From positions 2,072,001-2,136,000 of the forward strand of contig NZ_CP150951.2 in assembly GCF_038069655.2 (NCBI RefSeq): a stretch of 64,000 nt of DNA, read 5' to 3'. This DNA is from Yoonia sp. BS5-3 (GTDB lineage Bacteria; Pseudomonadota; Alphaproteobacteria; Rhodobacterales; Rhodobacteraceae). Of this stretch, positions 54,262-63,380 are shown one piece after another. How positions within the stretch are numbered: position 1 is the stretch's first letter; every line of letters starts with the position of its first letter. The position numbers were made by a program, and so were the translations under genes. Below the pieces are notes generated by a model. The model saw nothing but the letters and a program-made list of their open reading frames with translations, was not told where the DNA came from and ran no database searches.

Positions 54262-54464
54262 GGCCCCGAATATGTGACAAGTTTCGTATATCGTTTCGTA
54301 TCTATTGCTTGCAAAGACGCACCACTATCTGTTCAAATTGTTGAATAATTTGCCGTGTGTAGCTAGACTTGTTGTATTATAAGATGGCCTCCGGCAAATT
54401 TTCGAAAACAGGATTTGCGGCCGGTTTTTTGACTGACGCAGTAATAAGACAGGGGACGCGACCG

Positions 54465-55337
54465 ATGTCGCAAAGTCCACAAGAGGGCAAATTTGCAGTT
54501 TTCTCGCGCCTACCTGCCGCGTTCGTTCGCGCAGTTATGGTCGTGATCCTTATTGTGCTGCCCTCGGCTCTTTTGGCAACAAATGCGTCTGAGGGGACGC
54601 AAATTATTGCGCTTGTTGCTATATTTGCGGCGCTGTTCACCATTGTCGAATACAGTGCGAGCAGCCCCAGCCTGGTCGAGTTTCGGGATGCGCCACCGTT
54701 TAATCGGACCCGCTTTTCGGCGCTTTTTGCGACAGTATTGTGCCTATCCGTAATCTTCCGGGGCTATCAATCGCCCTCAATCATTACCGAGTTTTTTCAA
54801 GACAGTGGCAGTCAGATCGGACGGGCGATTGATTTTCCGTTTTCGCCGGTCCGGTTGATGGTGCTGACCATGCCTGCCGATAGCGACCCACGGGTGGTTG
54901 AACGTCTGCGCGACGCGGCGGGGCTGGCCTATATGATCGCGATGATTTCGATTGCTTGGTTCGTGATCCTGCTGCGCCTGCGCCATTGGCCGCGACGCGG
55001 TGGAGCATTTAATGTCTGGGTCAATCTGCCCACATTCGATCCGACAGCAGGCGGTGATGTTGTCCAGCGGCTACAACGCGACGGACGGGTTAACATTATC
55101 TTAGGGTTTCTTTTACCATTCCTGGTGCCAGCAGCGTTAAAGCTGATCTCGTTCTTTGGGACGCCGATCCAGCTTGACGATCCACATACGTTGATCTGGA
55201 CAGTAACAGCATGGGCCTTTCTTCCAGCCAGTATCCTGATGCGGGGCGTGGCGCTCAGCCGGGTGGCAAGCATGATCGATATTCAGCGCAAGATGGCCTA
55301 TGCGCGCGCAGCGTCAGACGATTATCAACCAGCCTGA
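54465..55337 (+). CDS. Hypothetical multi-pass membrane protein
   Basis: A 290-residue protein with about six hydrophobic helices (AVMVVILIVLPSALLA, IIALVAIFAALFTIVEY, FSALFATVLCLSVIF, AYMIAMISIAWFVILL, GFLLPFLVPAALKLISFF, WTVTAWAFLPASILM). The ATG at 54465 follows AGGGGA by 8 bases; a longer reading to 54369 lacks a site. No transporter motif was recognised. Its 3' end overlaps the EEP reading frame, and the pair probably form one unit. This type of gene between leuD and leuB is common in the group. Confidence 0.7.
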   Translation: MSQSPQEGKFAVFSRLPAAFVRAVMVVILIVLPSALLATNASEGTQIIALVAIFAALFTIVEYSASSPSLVEFRDAPPFNRTRFSALFATVLCLSVIFRGYQSPSIITEFFQDSGSQIGRAIDFPFSPVRLMVLTMPADSDPRVVERLRDAAGLAYMIAMISIAWFVILLRLRHWPRRGGAFNVWVNLPTFDPTAGGDVVQRLQRDGRVNIILGFLLPFLVPAALKLISFFGTPIQLDDPHTLIWTVTAWAFLPASILMRGVALSRVASMIDIQRKMAYARAASDDYQPA

Positions 55338-56344
55338 TCCTTTGTTGCCTGCCTTGTCTTGGGCAGGCTGAACAGCTTCGGATTGCGACATTTGCTGCCC
55401 CGCTTAGCCGGGATGGACCGGGTCTGCTGCTGCGGGACATTCGCAAAGGTGAGGATGATCAGATCGCAGCCATCGCGCAGGTGATCGCACATACTGATCC
55501 TGATATCCTTGTTCTGACGGATTTTGATTATGATCTGGAAGGGCAGGCGCTGACGGCATTTAATGCCTCGCTTTCTTCAGGTTACCCCCATGTCTTCGCG
55601 CTGCGGCCCAATACTGGGATCGCGACGGGCCGCGATATGGACCAGAACGGACGCCTGGGCGAGGCCCGTGATGCGCAGGGCTATGGACGCTTTGCGGGCG
55701 ATGGGGGCATGGCGATCTTATCACGGTTGCCGATCATGGCCGAAGATGTGCAGGAATTTTCATCGCTGCTTTGGAAAGACCTACCCGGGGCGATATTGCC
55801 CGAACTGGACGGCGCACCGTTCCTACCAGACCAGATCACAGCGGTGCAGCGTTTATCCTCAAGCGGGCATTGGTCGGTGCCGATCCAAATGGAAGATGGT
55901 GAGGTGTTCCATCTTTTGACGTTCGCGGCGACCCCGCCTGTGTTCGACGGACCCGAAGATCGCAATGGGCTGCGCAATCGTGATGAATTACGTCTGTGGG
56001 AGGCGTTCCTGGACGGCAGTTTTGGCCCAGTTCCGGCCAGTTTTGTGATCGCGGGCAATGCAAATCTTGATCCCGAAAACGGGGCTGGACTGACAGGCGC
56101 CATGGCGGGTTTTCTGGCACGGCCTGATGTGCAAGATCCCTTGCCTGGCCTGCCAACTGCTGATTGGGATGATGATGGGCCAGGTGATCTGCGGGTTAGC
56201 TATGTCCTGCCGTCGGTAGATTGGCAGATCAGCGCTGCGGGCGTGTTCTGGCCCGCAGCAGATGATCCAGCGGCCGCCTTACTCGGCGATGATGGTCTGG
56301 CCGCCGGGGTGCATCATCTTGTCTGGGTGGATGTCCGCCGGTAG
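55211..56344 (+). CDS. Endonuclease/exonuclease/phosphatase (EEP) family protein, start uncertain
   Basis: The protein has the EEP fold: LRIATFAAPLSRDGPGLLL, DPDILVLTDFDYD, the GDGGMAILSRLPI strand, FVIAGNANLDPENG and late DDGPGDLRVSYVLPS. It is preceded by a signal-like stretch (SVRRLSTSLILCCLPCLGQAEQ), so it is exported. The only ATG in frame is at 55211, 127 bases inside the preceding gene, which would put about 45 odd residues before the signal. No ATG, GTG or TTG lies between that ATG and the signal. A CTG at 55334, overlapping the upstream stop as CTGA, is the near-cognate option. The substrate is unknown. Its end overlaps the convergent reductase by 66 bases. Confidence 0.75.
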   Translation: MGLSSSQYPDAGRGAQPGGKHDRYSAQDGLCARSVRRLSTSLILCCLPCLGQAEQLRIATFAAPLSRDGPGLLLRDIRKGEDDQIAAIAQVIAHTDPDILVLTDFDYDLEGQALTAFNASLSSGYPHVFALRPNTGIATGRDMDQNGRLGEARDAQGYGRFAGDGGMAILSRLPIMAEDVQEFSSLLWKDLPGAILPELDGAPFLPDQITAVQRLSSSGHWSVPIQMEDGEVFHLLTFAATPPVFDGPEDRNGLRNRDELRLWEAFLDGSFGPVPASFVIAGNANLDPENGAGLTGAMAGFLARPDVQDPLPGLPTADWDDDGPGDLRVSYVLPSVDWQISAAGVFWPAADDPAAALLGDDGLAAGVHHLVWVDVRR

Positions 56345-57190
56345 CCCGCTGAGCATGACAGTCTCAAGATCGGTCGCATGAAAACCGGGCAAAAGACGTT
56401 CGAATTTCGCAGACCCGATCTGATGGGGCATGTGATAAAGATAGCGCATCTCGTGCATTTCGCGGGCCAATTCCCAAAATGGGCTTAGCAATCGCATAAG
56501 CCACCAGGCGAATGCACCGACCTTGATCTTGCGTCCGCTGCGCGCCTCAAGAACTTTGTGCAGATCAGTGATGGTGAAAGCATGGCCCGGAAAGGGGATA
56601 TCCTCAAACGAGGCGAGTTCACCGCGCATATCGGCTAGCATCACTGCTGCGCGCGCCCAATCGGGGACATAGGCATAAGCCAGCAAGATGTCAGGATCGG
56701 CGGGGGCGGCGATACGGCCTTTGGCAATCTCGCGCATGATCAACATGCTCATGATGTCGCCATTGCCGAGCGGGTCAATGAAGTTGCCGGCGCGCAGGAC
56801 GATGGTTGGTACGCCTGCATCGCGATAAGCTGCCTCCATCTCGATCCTGATTTGGCCCTTGCGGGTCTGGGCAGTCTGCGGGGTGTTCTCATCCAAAAGG
56901 CCGGGACGATCACCATAGTTATAGATATTGCCGGGCAGGATCACCGCCGCGCCGCTGGCTTTGGCGGCGGCGATAACCTGGGCGGTGATTGCCGGAATGG
57001 TGCGTGCCCAATCGTGATAGGCAGGCGGGTTTAGGCCGTTGACGATCACATCCGCGCCCATGGCGGCCTGCGTCATATCACCTGTCTTGCGATCATAGTG
57101 GCGGACCTGCCAACCGGCATTCCAAAAGGCGTCTGCGGAATGGCTTCCGATCTTGCCTGATCCGCCTAAGATCAACACTGTCTTTGTCAT
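56279..57190 (-). CDS. NAD(P)-binding epimerase / NmrA-like protein
   Basis: A 303-residue atypical short-chain reductase starting MTKTVLILGGSGKIGSHSADAF (GGSGKIG Rossmann motif). It has VIVNGLNPPAYHDWARTIPAI, ILPGNIYNYGDRPG (Tyr of a degenerate YxxxK site) and VLRAGNFIDPLGNG. The substrate is unknown. The ATG at 57190 follows GGAG by 6 bases. It is divergent from the LysR gene over 90 bases, the usual regulator-target pairing. Its end overlaps the EEP gene by 66 bases on the other strand. Confidence 0.8.
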   Translation of the reverse strand: MTKTVLILGGSGKIGSHSADAFWNAGWQVRHYDRKTGDMTQAAMGADVIVNGLNPPAYHDWARTIPAITAQVIAAAKASGAAVILPGNIYNYGDRPGLLDENTPQTAQTRKGQIRIEMEAAYRDAGVPTIVLRAGNFIDPLGNGDIMSMLIMREIAKGRIAAPADPDILLAYAYVPDWARAAVMLADMRGELASFEDIPFPGHAFTITDLHKVLEARSGRKIKVGAFAWWLMRLLSPFWELAREMHEMRYLYHMPHQIGSAKFERLLPGFHATDLETVMLSGLPADIHPDKMMHPGGQTIIAE

Positions 57191-57231
57191 GATACGCTCC
57201 ATTTGTTGTCACGGCGACATTCGGCTATTCA

Positions 57232-57282
57232 TTCATCGATTGAAATTGCTAAAAATTGCAGATCATGTATTCATTTGTGAAT
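57232..57282. promoter_or_regulatory. Divergent LysR-regulator operator region with two palindromes
   Basis: TTCA-TCGAT-TGAA (57232-57244) and ATTCA-TTTG-TGAAT (57269-57282) both fit the T-N11-A dyad of LysR-type sites. They lie 37 bases apart in the 90-base gap between the epimerase-like gene and the LysR gene. The second reaches the LysR start codon, as expected for autoregulation. Confidence 0.5.
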
Positions 57283-58177
57283 GGATAAATCGATTGATAA
57301 GTTGGATTGGTCACTTGTGCAGGCGTTTTTGGCTGTCGCGGAGACCGGCAGCCTGTCGGGCGCGGCACGGGTGATTGGGGCCAGTCAACCAACGCTTGGG
57401 CGGCAGATCAAACTGATCGAAACGCAATTAGGGGCCGAGCTGTTCTATCGCCAACCGCGGGGCCTGATGCTGACCAAGACGGGTACTGATCTGGTCGGAC
57501 CGGCAAAGGCAATGCGCGACGCTGTGCGGCAAATCGCATTGACGGCGGCCGGGCAACAGGAACAGTTGGAAGGGACAGTGCGGATCACGGCAAGTGTGAC
57601 CACCTCAGCGATCCATCTGCCGCCGATCATCGCGCACATTCGGCGGCTTGAGCCTGATATCGCCATCGAACTGGTCCCCAGTGATGACACCCGCAACCTT
57701 CTGTTCCGCGAGGCCGATATCGCCGTGCGCATGTACAGGCCAACGCAACTGGATCTGGTCACGCAGCATATCGGCGAAATCGAGCTGGGGATGTTCGCCG
57801 CCAAATCATATCTGGCAGCGCACGGGACGCCGCAAACGCTTGATGACTTCGCTGCGCATGATTTTGTCGGCTACGATATCAATACCCAGATCATCGAAGG
57901 GTTTGCCGCCTTCGGGATGACGGTGAACCGCGATACGTTCAAAACCCGATGCGACGATCATCTGACCTATTGGGAGCTGGTGCGCGCAGGCTGCGGGGTC
58001 GGCTTTGCGCAGGCCGATATCGGGCGTGCTGATCCCGATATTGTTGAAATCGACATGGATATTGATTTGCCAACCCTACCCATTTGGCTGACAGCGCATG
58101 AGGCAATGCGGCAGACACCCCGTATAAGACGGGTATGGGGCCTTTTGGCAGAGGGGCTGAAACCCGTGGTGATCTAG
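57281..58177 (+). CDS. LysR family transcriptional regulator
   Basis: A 298-residue LysR-type regulator. The N-terminal winged helix is LSLVQAFLAVAETGSLSGAARVIGASQPTLGRQIKLIETQLGAELF-like, with the family turn GASQPTLGRQIKLIE, and an effector-binding domain follows (VRITASVTTSAIHLPPIIAHI, DIAVRMYRPTQLDLV). It likely controls the divergent epimerase-like gene. The ATG at 57281 sits on the edge of a palindrome. Its stop overlaps the convergent nucleotidyltransferase gene by 4 bases. Confidence 0.92.
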   Translation: MDKSIDKLDWSLVQAFLAVAETGSLSGAARVIGASQPTLGRQIKLIETQLGAELFYRQPRGLMLTKTGTDLVGPAKAMRDAVRQIALTAAGQQEQLEGTVRITASVTTSAIHLPPIIAHIRRLEPDIAIELVPSDDTRNLLFREADIAVRMYRPTQLDLVTQHIGEIELGMFAAKSYLAAHGTPQTLDDFAAHDFVGYDINTQIIEGFAAFGMTVNRDTFKTRCDDHLTYWELVRAGCGVGFAQADIGRADPDIVEIDMDIDLPTLPIWLTAHEAMRQTPRIRRVWGLLAEGLKPVVI

Positions 58178-58716
58178 TCAATCGGAGGCATGCCAAAACG
58201 CTGGCGCATTTGCTGATAGATTGCCGCACGGGCTTTGTCTTTGGTCCTGTTGCGCGGTTCAAGCGCTTTGAGAACCCGGCGCGGATCACAGACCCAATAA
58301 GACACGCCCTCTGCCACATGCTGGGCCGCGCCCTGCATCAAGGATGCGTAAGGGTCAGCATGTGCAATGACGATATCAAGAGGGCCGAAAGCCGTTACAA
58401 AAAGCCAATCCAGATTGTCGGCATCCGGTGGGTCAGGGCGCCAGTTCGCACAGGCCTCAAGCGTGCCGCGTGCGCCGCCCCAGCCATCCAGATAGGCGGC
58501 CACAGCATTCAGATGTTTCAGACAATCGGCCAGACGGCGCAGATTGTCCTCCGACAGGTCCGGGACAACATCCAGATCGTTCGGAATGATATCGGCGCCA
58601 TGCAAGGATAGCACCGCTGATCCGCACATGACCCAGCGCACCGCATAGGCATCCAGTGCCGCGATCAGCGGGGCAGGTTGCAAAGGCGGGCGATCCTTGG
58701 GGCCAAATGACGACAT
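58174..58716 (-). CDS. Nucleotidyltransferase-fold protein
   Basis: A 180-residue protein. VMCGSAVLSLHGADIIPNDLDVVPDL holds the GS and DxD pattern of the minimal nucleotidyltransferase fold, and the rest is mixed helix and strand (LDIVIAHADPYASLM). The family resembles AbiEii-like and uncharacterised bacterial nucleotidyltransferases. No partner gene is beside it. ATG 58716 was preferred; an ATG at 58734 is the alternative, and neither has a strong Shine-Dalgarno. It converges on the LysR gene and is divergent from leuB. Confidence 0.68.
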   Translation of the reverse strand: MSSFGPKDRPPLQPAPLIAALDAYAVRWVMCGSAVLSLHGADIIPNDLDVVPDLSEDNLRRLADCLKHLNAVAAYLDGWGGARGTLEACANWRPDPPDADNLDWLFVTAFGPLDIVIAHADPYASLMQGAAQHVAEGVSYWVCDPRRVLKALEPRNRTKDKARAAIYQQMRQRFGMPPID

Positions 58717-58826
58717 ATGCCGATCATAGCACAACCCGCGGTGGGCTGCTGCACAAGGCTCTTGCTTGAATATTCCGGTGGGTCGGGCTAGTGCACTGGC
58801 AACGCAAAACCCAAGGAATTTATGTC

Positions 58827-59933
58827 ATGTCCAACCCATCCCTTTTGATCCTCGCCGGTGACGGTATCGGCCCCGAAGTCATGGATGAGGTGAAACGGAT
58901 CATCAACTGGTTCGGGGACAAGCGCGACCTGACATTCGATGTGTCCGAGGACCTGGTCGGCGGTGCAGCCTATGACGCGCATGGTGTGCCCCTGCATGAT
59001 GACACAATGGCCAAGGCACAAGAGGTGGACGCCGTTCTACTGGGCGCGGTTGGCGGGCCGAAATACGATGATCTAGATTTCAGCGTAAAGCCGGAACGCG
59101 GCCTTCTGCGCCTGCGTAAGGAAATGGATCTTTTCGCCAACCTGCGTCCCGCCCAATGCTTTGACGCTCTGGCGGATTTTTCATCCCTCAAGCGCGATAT
59201 CGTTGCAGGCCTTGATATTATGATCGTGCGCGAGCTGACATCGGGCGTCTATTTCGGTGAGCCACGCGGCATCCATATGGAAGACAATATGCGCGTGGGT
59301 GTAAACACGCAGCGCTATACCGAGGCCGAGATTGAACGCGCCGCCCGCGCCGCCTTTGAGCTGGCGCGCAAACGGTCGAACAAGCTTTGCTCGATGGAGA
59401 AAGCGAACGTCATGGAAAGCGGTATCCTGTGGCGCGACGTGGTGAACGAAGTGCATCAGGCCGATTACGCCGATGTGGAACTGTCCCATATGTATGCCGA
59501 CAACGGTGCGATGCAGCTTGTACGTGCGCCCAAGCAGTTTGATGTGATCCTGACTGATAACCTCTTTGGTGATATCCTGTCCGACTGCGCGGCAATGCTT
59601 ACCGGCTCGCTTGGCATGCTGCCATCGGCTTCGCTTGGCCTGCCAATGGCCAATGGACGGCCCAAGGCGATGTATGAGCCGGTACATGGCTCAGCCCCCG
59701 ACATCGCAGGGCAGGGCAAGGCGAACCCGATTGCCTGCATCCTGTCCTTTGCTATGGCGCTACGTTATTCCTTTGATGAAGGGGCCGAGGCTGATCGTCT
59801 GGAAGCAGCGATTGAAAAAGTACTGGCCGATGGCGCCCGCACCGGCGATCTGATGGGGCCAGAGGGTGGCACCCCGCTGAGCACGACGCAGATGGGCGAT
59901 GTGATCATCGAAGCGCTTGAGGCTTCGCTCTAG
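58827..59933 (+). CDS. leuB: 3-isopropylmalate dehydrogenase LeuB
   Basis: A 368-residue isocitrate/isopropylmalate dehydrogenase. It has [74 protein letters not shown] metal-binding block, and [19 protein letters not shown]. It oxidises and decarboxylates 3-isopropylmalate. AAGGA is 9 bases before the ATG at 58827; a longer in-frame reading to 58791 is less likely. It is separated from leuCD by five genes, so it is transcribed on its own. Confidence 0.97.
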   Translation: MSNPSLLILAGDGIGPEVMDEVKRIINWFGDKRDLTFDVSEDLVGGAAYDAHGVPLHDDTMAKAQEVDAVLLGAVGGPKYDDLDFSVKPERGLLRLRKEMDLFANLRPAQCFDALADFSSLKRDIVAGLDIMIVRELTSGVYFGEPRGIHMEDNMRVGVNTQRYTEAEIERAARAAFELARKRSNKLCSMEKANVMESGILWRDVVNEVHQADYADVELSHMYADNGAMQLVRAPKQFDVILTDNLFGDILSDCAAMLTGSLGMLPSASLGLPMANGRPKAMYEPVHGSAPDIAGQGKANPIACILSFAMALRYSFDEGAEADRLEAAIEKVLADGARTGDLMGPEGGTPLSTTQMGDVIIEALEASL

Positions 59934-60041
59934 ATTCCGGCAATCCTTGGCATGCGGCCAGCAATTGATCGGCCGCGTGACCAGCTCAGTCTTCGCGAAC
60001 AGGCATGGACGGGCGGGCGCATGCTTTGCTAGGATCGGGGC

Positions 60042-60596
60042 ATGGGTTCACTATATGCAGCGCAAGCCTACAATAACGCCTGGGCAAATCACCGGCTGAT
60101 CACGGCATGCCGCCAGTTGCCCGCGGATCAGTTATCGCAGGACCGGCAAGGCTTTTTCGGCTCGATCATTGCAACGCTTAATCACATCCTCATCGTCGAT
60201 TGGTTTTATGTCTCCGCATTAGAGGGGCGCTGCATGGGGCAAAGCGCCTTTGTTGACGAGATTCCGCATCCGGGCATCGCAGAATTGGCTTTGCAGCAAC
60301 GGCAAATCGACGAACGGTTCATCAGACTGTGCGAGGCCCCGACGGCAGAGCTGGAGGGGCGCAAAATTGAACTACTGCGCCGCGGCAGTATTCAGATTGA
60401 ACGGTTCGACCGCACGTTTCTGCATCTGATCCAGCATCAAATTCATCACCGGGGCCAGGTGCATGGCATGCTGTCCAGCACTGATGTTCCCCCGCCACAA
60501 CTGGATGAGTTTTATATGGCCTGGGACGCAGACCGGCAATTACGTGCACCTGACTTTTCCAAACTGGGTTTTTTCGAAGACAAAATCTGGGGTTAA
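60042..60596 (+). CDS. DinB family protein
   Basis: A 184-residue four-helix-bundle protein. It has the three-histidine metal site of the DinB/YfiT superfamily: His in LNHILIVDWFY, and two in LIQHQIHHRGQVHGML. The family includes thiol-dependent transferases and DNA-damage-induced proteins of mostly unknown activity. It stands 108 bases after leuB, across a weak GCGGCC/GGCCGC inverted pair (59954-59976), and is likely a single gene. Confidence 0.85.
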   Translation: MGSLYAAQAYNNAWANHRLITACRQLPADQLSQDRQGFFGSIIATLNHILIVDWFYVSALEGRCMGQSAFVDEIPHPGIAELALQQRQIDERFIRLCEAPTAELEGRKIELLRRGSIQIERFDRTFLHLIQHQIHHRGQVHGMLSSTDVPPPQLDEFYMAWDADRQLRAPDFSKLGFFEDKIWG

Positions 60597-60703
60597 GACC
60601 AAACCCTTTTCGCGGGATCGCATTTCTCTTTTGCAACGCCGGTGGTTGACAGAACGTCAGGATCAGCCATCACTGTGCCAGGACACAGGAAAAGGAATGA
60701 CCC

Positions 60704-61672
60704 ATGTCCCCTAACGCAAAGGGCGCGCTATTCGCCTTATTCGCCTTTGGCGTGTTTGCGACCCATGACGTGGTCGTCAAGATTCTTGGTGGGATTTATT
60801 CCCCCTTCCAGATCGTGTTCTTCAGTGTCTTGCTCAGCTTTCCCTTGGCAACAGTTACGCTGATGCGTGATGCGAAGCCGGGCAATCTGCTGCCGGTGCA
60901 TCCGTGGTGGATGGCGCTGCGGACGGGGGCTGCGGTGGTGACCGGGGTCTGTGCGTTCTACGCTTTCTCGGTCCTGCCATTGGCGCAGACCTATGCGATC
61001 CTCTTTGCTTCGCCGTTGCTGATAACCATTCTTGCGATCCCGGTTTTGGGCGAAAAGGTGCGGCTGCGCCGCTGGCTTGCGGTTCTGGTCGGGCTTGTGG
61101 GGGTGTTGATCGTGCTGCGGCCCGGCTCTACCACGCTGAATCTTGGCCATCTGGCGGCTATGACATCGGCGGTTGGTGGGGCTGTGGCCTCAATCGTGGT
61201 GCGCAAAATCGGCGCGGATGAACGGCCCGTCGTTGTCCTGCTCTATCCGATGATGGTGAACTTCGTTGTGATGGCCTGCGCGCTGCCATTTGTTTATCAG
61301 CCGATGCCGATTGAACATCTGGGGATGCTGGGGATCATCGCGGCCTTTGCCTGGACCGCAAACAGGCTTTTGATCAAAGCCTATCAGGACGGCGAGGCGG
61401 CCATCATCGCGCCCATGCAATATAGCCAGATCATCTGGGCCAGCGTCTTTGGGCTGATGTTCTTTGATGAGGTCATCGATCAGCCGACGATGATCGGCGC
61501 AGGTGTGATCATCGCCAGCGGGCTTTACATTGTGCTACGTGAAAGCAAGGGCGGCGGATCCGAGAACACGCCGGTGCTGCGGACCAGATCGCGTTCAGAA
61601 ACAGGGACCACTCCGCGCGTGTCGCTATTCATGCGGATCGCAGGCAAAACCCCGCCCCGTCAAGAGGATTAG
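60704..61672 (+). CDS. DMT superfamily (EamA) transporter
   Basis: A 322-residue integral membrane protein with ten hydrophobic helices in two EamA halves (FALFAFGVFATHDVVVKIL; LAQTYAILFASPLLITILAIPVLGEKVRLRRWLAVLVGLVGVLIVLRPG; then WTANRLLIKAYQDGEAAIIAPMQYSQIIWASVFGLMFFDEVID). These transporters export or import amino acids, nucleotides or drugs; the substrate is unknown. A cytoplasmic basic tail of about 40 residues follows the last helix. It converges on the glutamate-synthase-like gene. Confidence 0.9.
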   Translation: MSPNAKGALFALFAFGVFATHDVVVKILGGIYSPFQIVFFSVLLSFPLATVTLMRDAKPGNLLPVHPWWMALRTGAAVVTGVCAFYAFSVLPLAQTYAILFASPLLITILAIPVLGEKVRLRRWLAVLVGLVGVLIVLRPGSTTLNLGHLAAMTSAVGGAVASIVVRKIGADERPVVVLLYPMMVNFVVMACALPFVYQPMPIEHLGMLGIIAAFAWTANRLLIKAYQDGEAAIIAPMQYSQIIWASVFGLMFFDEVIDQPTMIGAGVIIASGLYIVLRESKGGGSENTPVLRTRSRSETGTTPRVSLFMRIAGKTPPRQED

Positions 61673-61682
61673 AGCGTTTTGA

Positions 61683-63299
61683 TCACGCGGCCTCTGGGGG
61701 CGCAAAGCTATGCGGTGTCGCGCGCGCCCAACGTTCCCGGTAGATAGGGTTATCGTCGCCATCATCCAGCAAAAACCCCTCGCGCAGATAGCTATAGACA
61801 TCAGCAGCTTCGGTCATTTGCCCATCTCCGGCACGCGTCATGAAATGATAGGGCAGAAAACCACAAGGGTTATCAAGGCCGGCAGCGCCGGCCATTTCGC
61901 CCAAGGCTTTCAACGTGTTTCGATGAAACCGCGCAACGCGCTCTGATTTGTCCGGCACGTTCAGCGCCTTTTGACGCAGCGGATCTTGGGTGGTCACACC
62001 GACGGGGCAATGGTTCGTATGGCAAGCCTGCGCCTGAATGCAGCCGATGGCAAACATATAGCCCCGTGCCGAATTGCACCAATCGGCACCCAGCGACAGG
62101 GCTCGGGCAATATCAAAGGCACTGACAATCTTGCCCGCAGCACCGATCTTGACCTGATCGCGGATACCGGCACCGCGCAGCGTGTTATGAACAAATGTCA
62201 GCCCTTCTACCATGGGCATACCAACATGATTGGCAAACTCTAGCGGGGCAGCGCCAGTGCCGCCTTCGGTGCCATCCACAACGATGAAATCTGGAATGAT
62301 ATCGGTCTCAAGCATCGCTTTGACCATGCACATAAATTCGCGCCGGTGGCCGATGCATAGCTTGAAACCAATCGGTTTGCCGCCCGAAAGCGTGCGTAAC
62401 TGACCAATGAATTGCATCAACTCCATGGGGTTGGAAAATGCGCTATGGGCAGCGGGCGAGACACAATCAACGCCCATCGGGATATCACGGGCCTCGGCAA
62501 TCTCGGGGGTGATCTTGGCGGCAGGCAGCATACCACCATGGCCGGGCTTTGCACCCTGGCTCAGCTTGATTTCAATCATCTTGACCTGATCAGCGCTGGC
62601 CTGTTTGGCGAATTTATCGGGGTTGAACGTGCCGTCATCATTGCGGCAACCAAAATAACCAGAGCCGATTTCATAGATCAAATCGCCGCCGCCTTCACGG
62701 TGATAGCGGCTGATACCACCTTCGCCAGTGTCATGGGCAAAGCCACCCGCCTTAGCGCCGTTATTCAAAGCCAGAATGGCGTTGGCCGACAATGAGCCAA
62801 AGCTCATAGCCGAAATATTATAAAGCGACGCGCGATAGGGTTGGGTGCATTTGGGCCCGCCCACAGGAACGCGAAAATCGGTATCTTCGAAATGGGTCGG
62901 TTGAACAGAGTGGGTCAGCCAGGAATAGCCAGCTTCATAGATCTTTTCATGGCTTCCGAAGGGGCGCTTGTCTTCGGCACCCTTGGCGCGCTGATACACA
63001 AGCGAACGTTGCTCGCGGCTAAAGGGCTGCTCTTCCTGATCGCTCTCGATCAGGTATTGGCGAATTTCAGGCCGAATTTTCTCGAATAAGAATCGCAGAT
63101 TGCCTAAAACCGGATAGTTGCGCAGCACGGCATGGCGATCCTGGGTCAGATCATGCAGACCCAGCAGGGTCAGCCCGGCAAAGACGATGAAAAAGACAAA
63201 GACCCAGGGTACCCAAAACCCGACAATCACGCAGATCAGCGTCATGGCGGCGACGAAAACAAGGGTCGCGTAGCGTTGTAGCGAAATCAATTTGTCCAA
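61683..63299 (-). CDS. FMN-binding glutamate synthase family protein
   Basis: A 538-residue protein. Two N-terminal helices (TLVFVAAMTLICVIVGFWVPWVFVFFIVFAGLTLL) anchor it to the membrane. The rest is the FMN/Fe-S central domain of glutamate synthase: SAMSFGSLSANAILALNNGA, GEGGISRYHREGGDLI-type FMN site, KLSQGAKPGHGGMLP, VVDGTEGGTGAAPLEF, and the [3Fe-4S] cysteines in CIQAQACHTNHCPVGV. No glutaminase domain is present, so it is not a full GltB. It is a stand-alone oxidoreductase whose reaction is unclear. Confidence 0.88.
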   Translation of the reverse strand: MDKLISLQRYATLVFVAAMTLICVIVGFWVPWVFVFFIVFAGLTLLGLHDLTQDRHAVLRNYPVLGNLRFLFEKIRPEIRQYLIESDQEEQPFSREQRSLVYQRAKGAEDKRPFGSHEKIYEAGYSWLTHSVQPTHFEDTDFRVPVGGPKCTQPYRASLYNISAMSFGSLSANAILALNNGAKAGGFAHDTGEGGISRYHREGGGDLIYEIGSGYFGCRNDDGTFNPDKFAKQASADQVKMIEIKLSQGAKPGHGGMLPAAKITPEIAEARDIPMGVDCVSPAAHSAFSNPMELMQFIGQLRTLSGGKPIGFKLCIGHRREFMCMVKAMLETDIIPDFIVVDGTEGGTGAAPLEFANHVGMPMVEGLTFVHNTLRGAGIRDQVKIGAAGKIVSAFDIARALSLGADWCNSARGYMFAIGCIQAQACHTNHCPVGVTTQDPLRQKALNVPDKSERVARFHRNTLKALGEMAGAAGLDNPCGFLPYHFMTRAGDGQMTEAADVYSYLREGFLLDDGDDNPIYRERWARATPHSFAPPEAA

Positions 63300-63380
63300 A
63301 ACGGGTCCTCCTTGGACGTACAGTAGGGCCCTGTTTTAGTTAAAGAAAGGTAGTTTGCTGTGCTATCGATGACAGGTTGA

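Noticed and set aside
58174..58716. AbiEii-type abortive-infection toxin
   Set aside because: The nucleotidyltransferase motif fits, but no AbiEi antitoxin gene is next to it, and size and context do not support a defence system.
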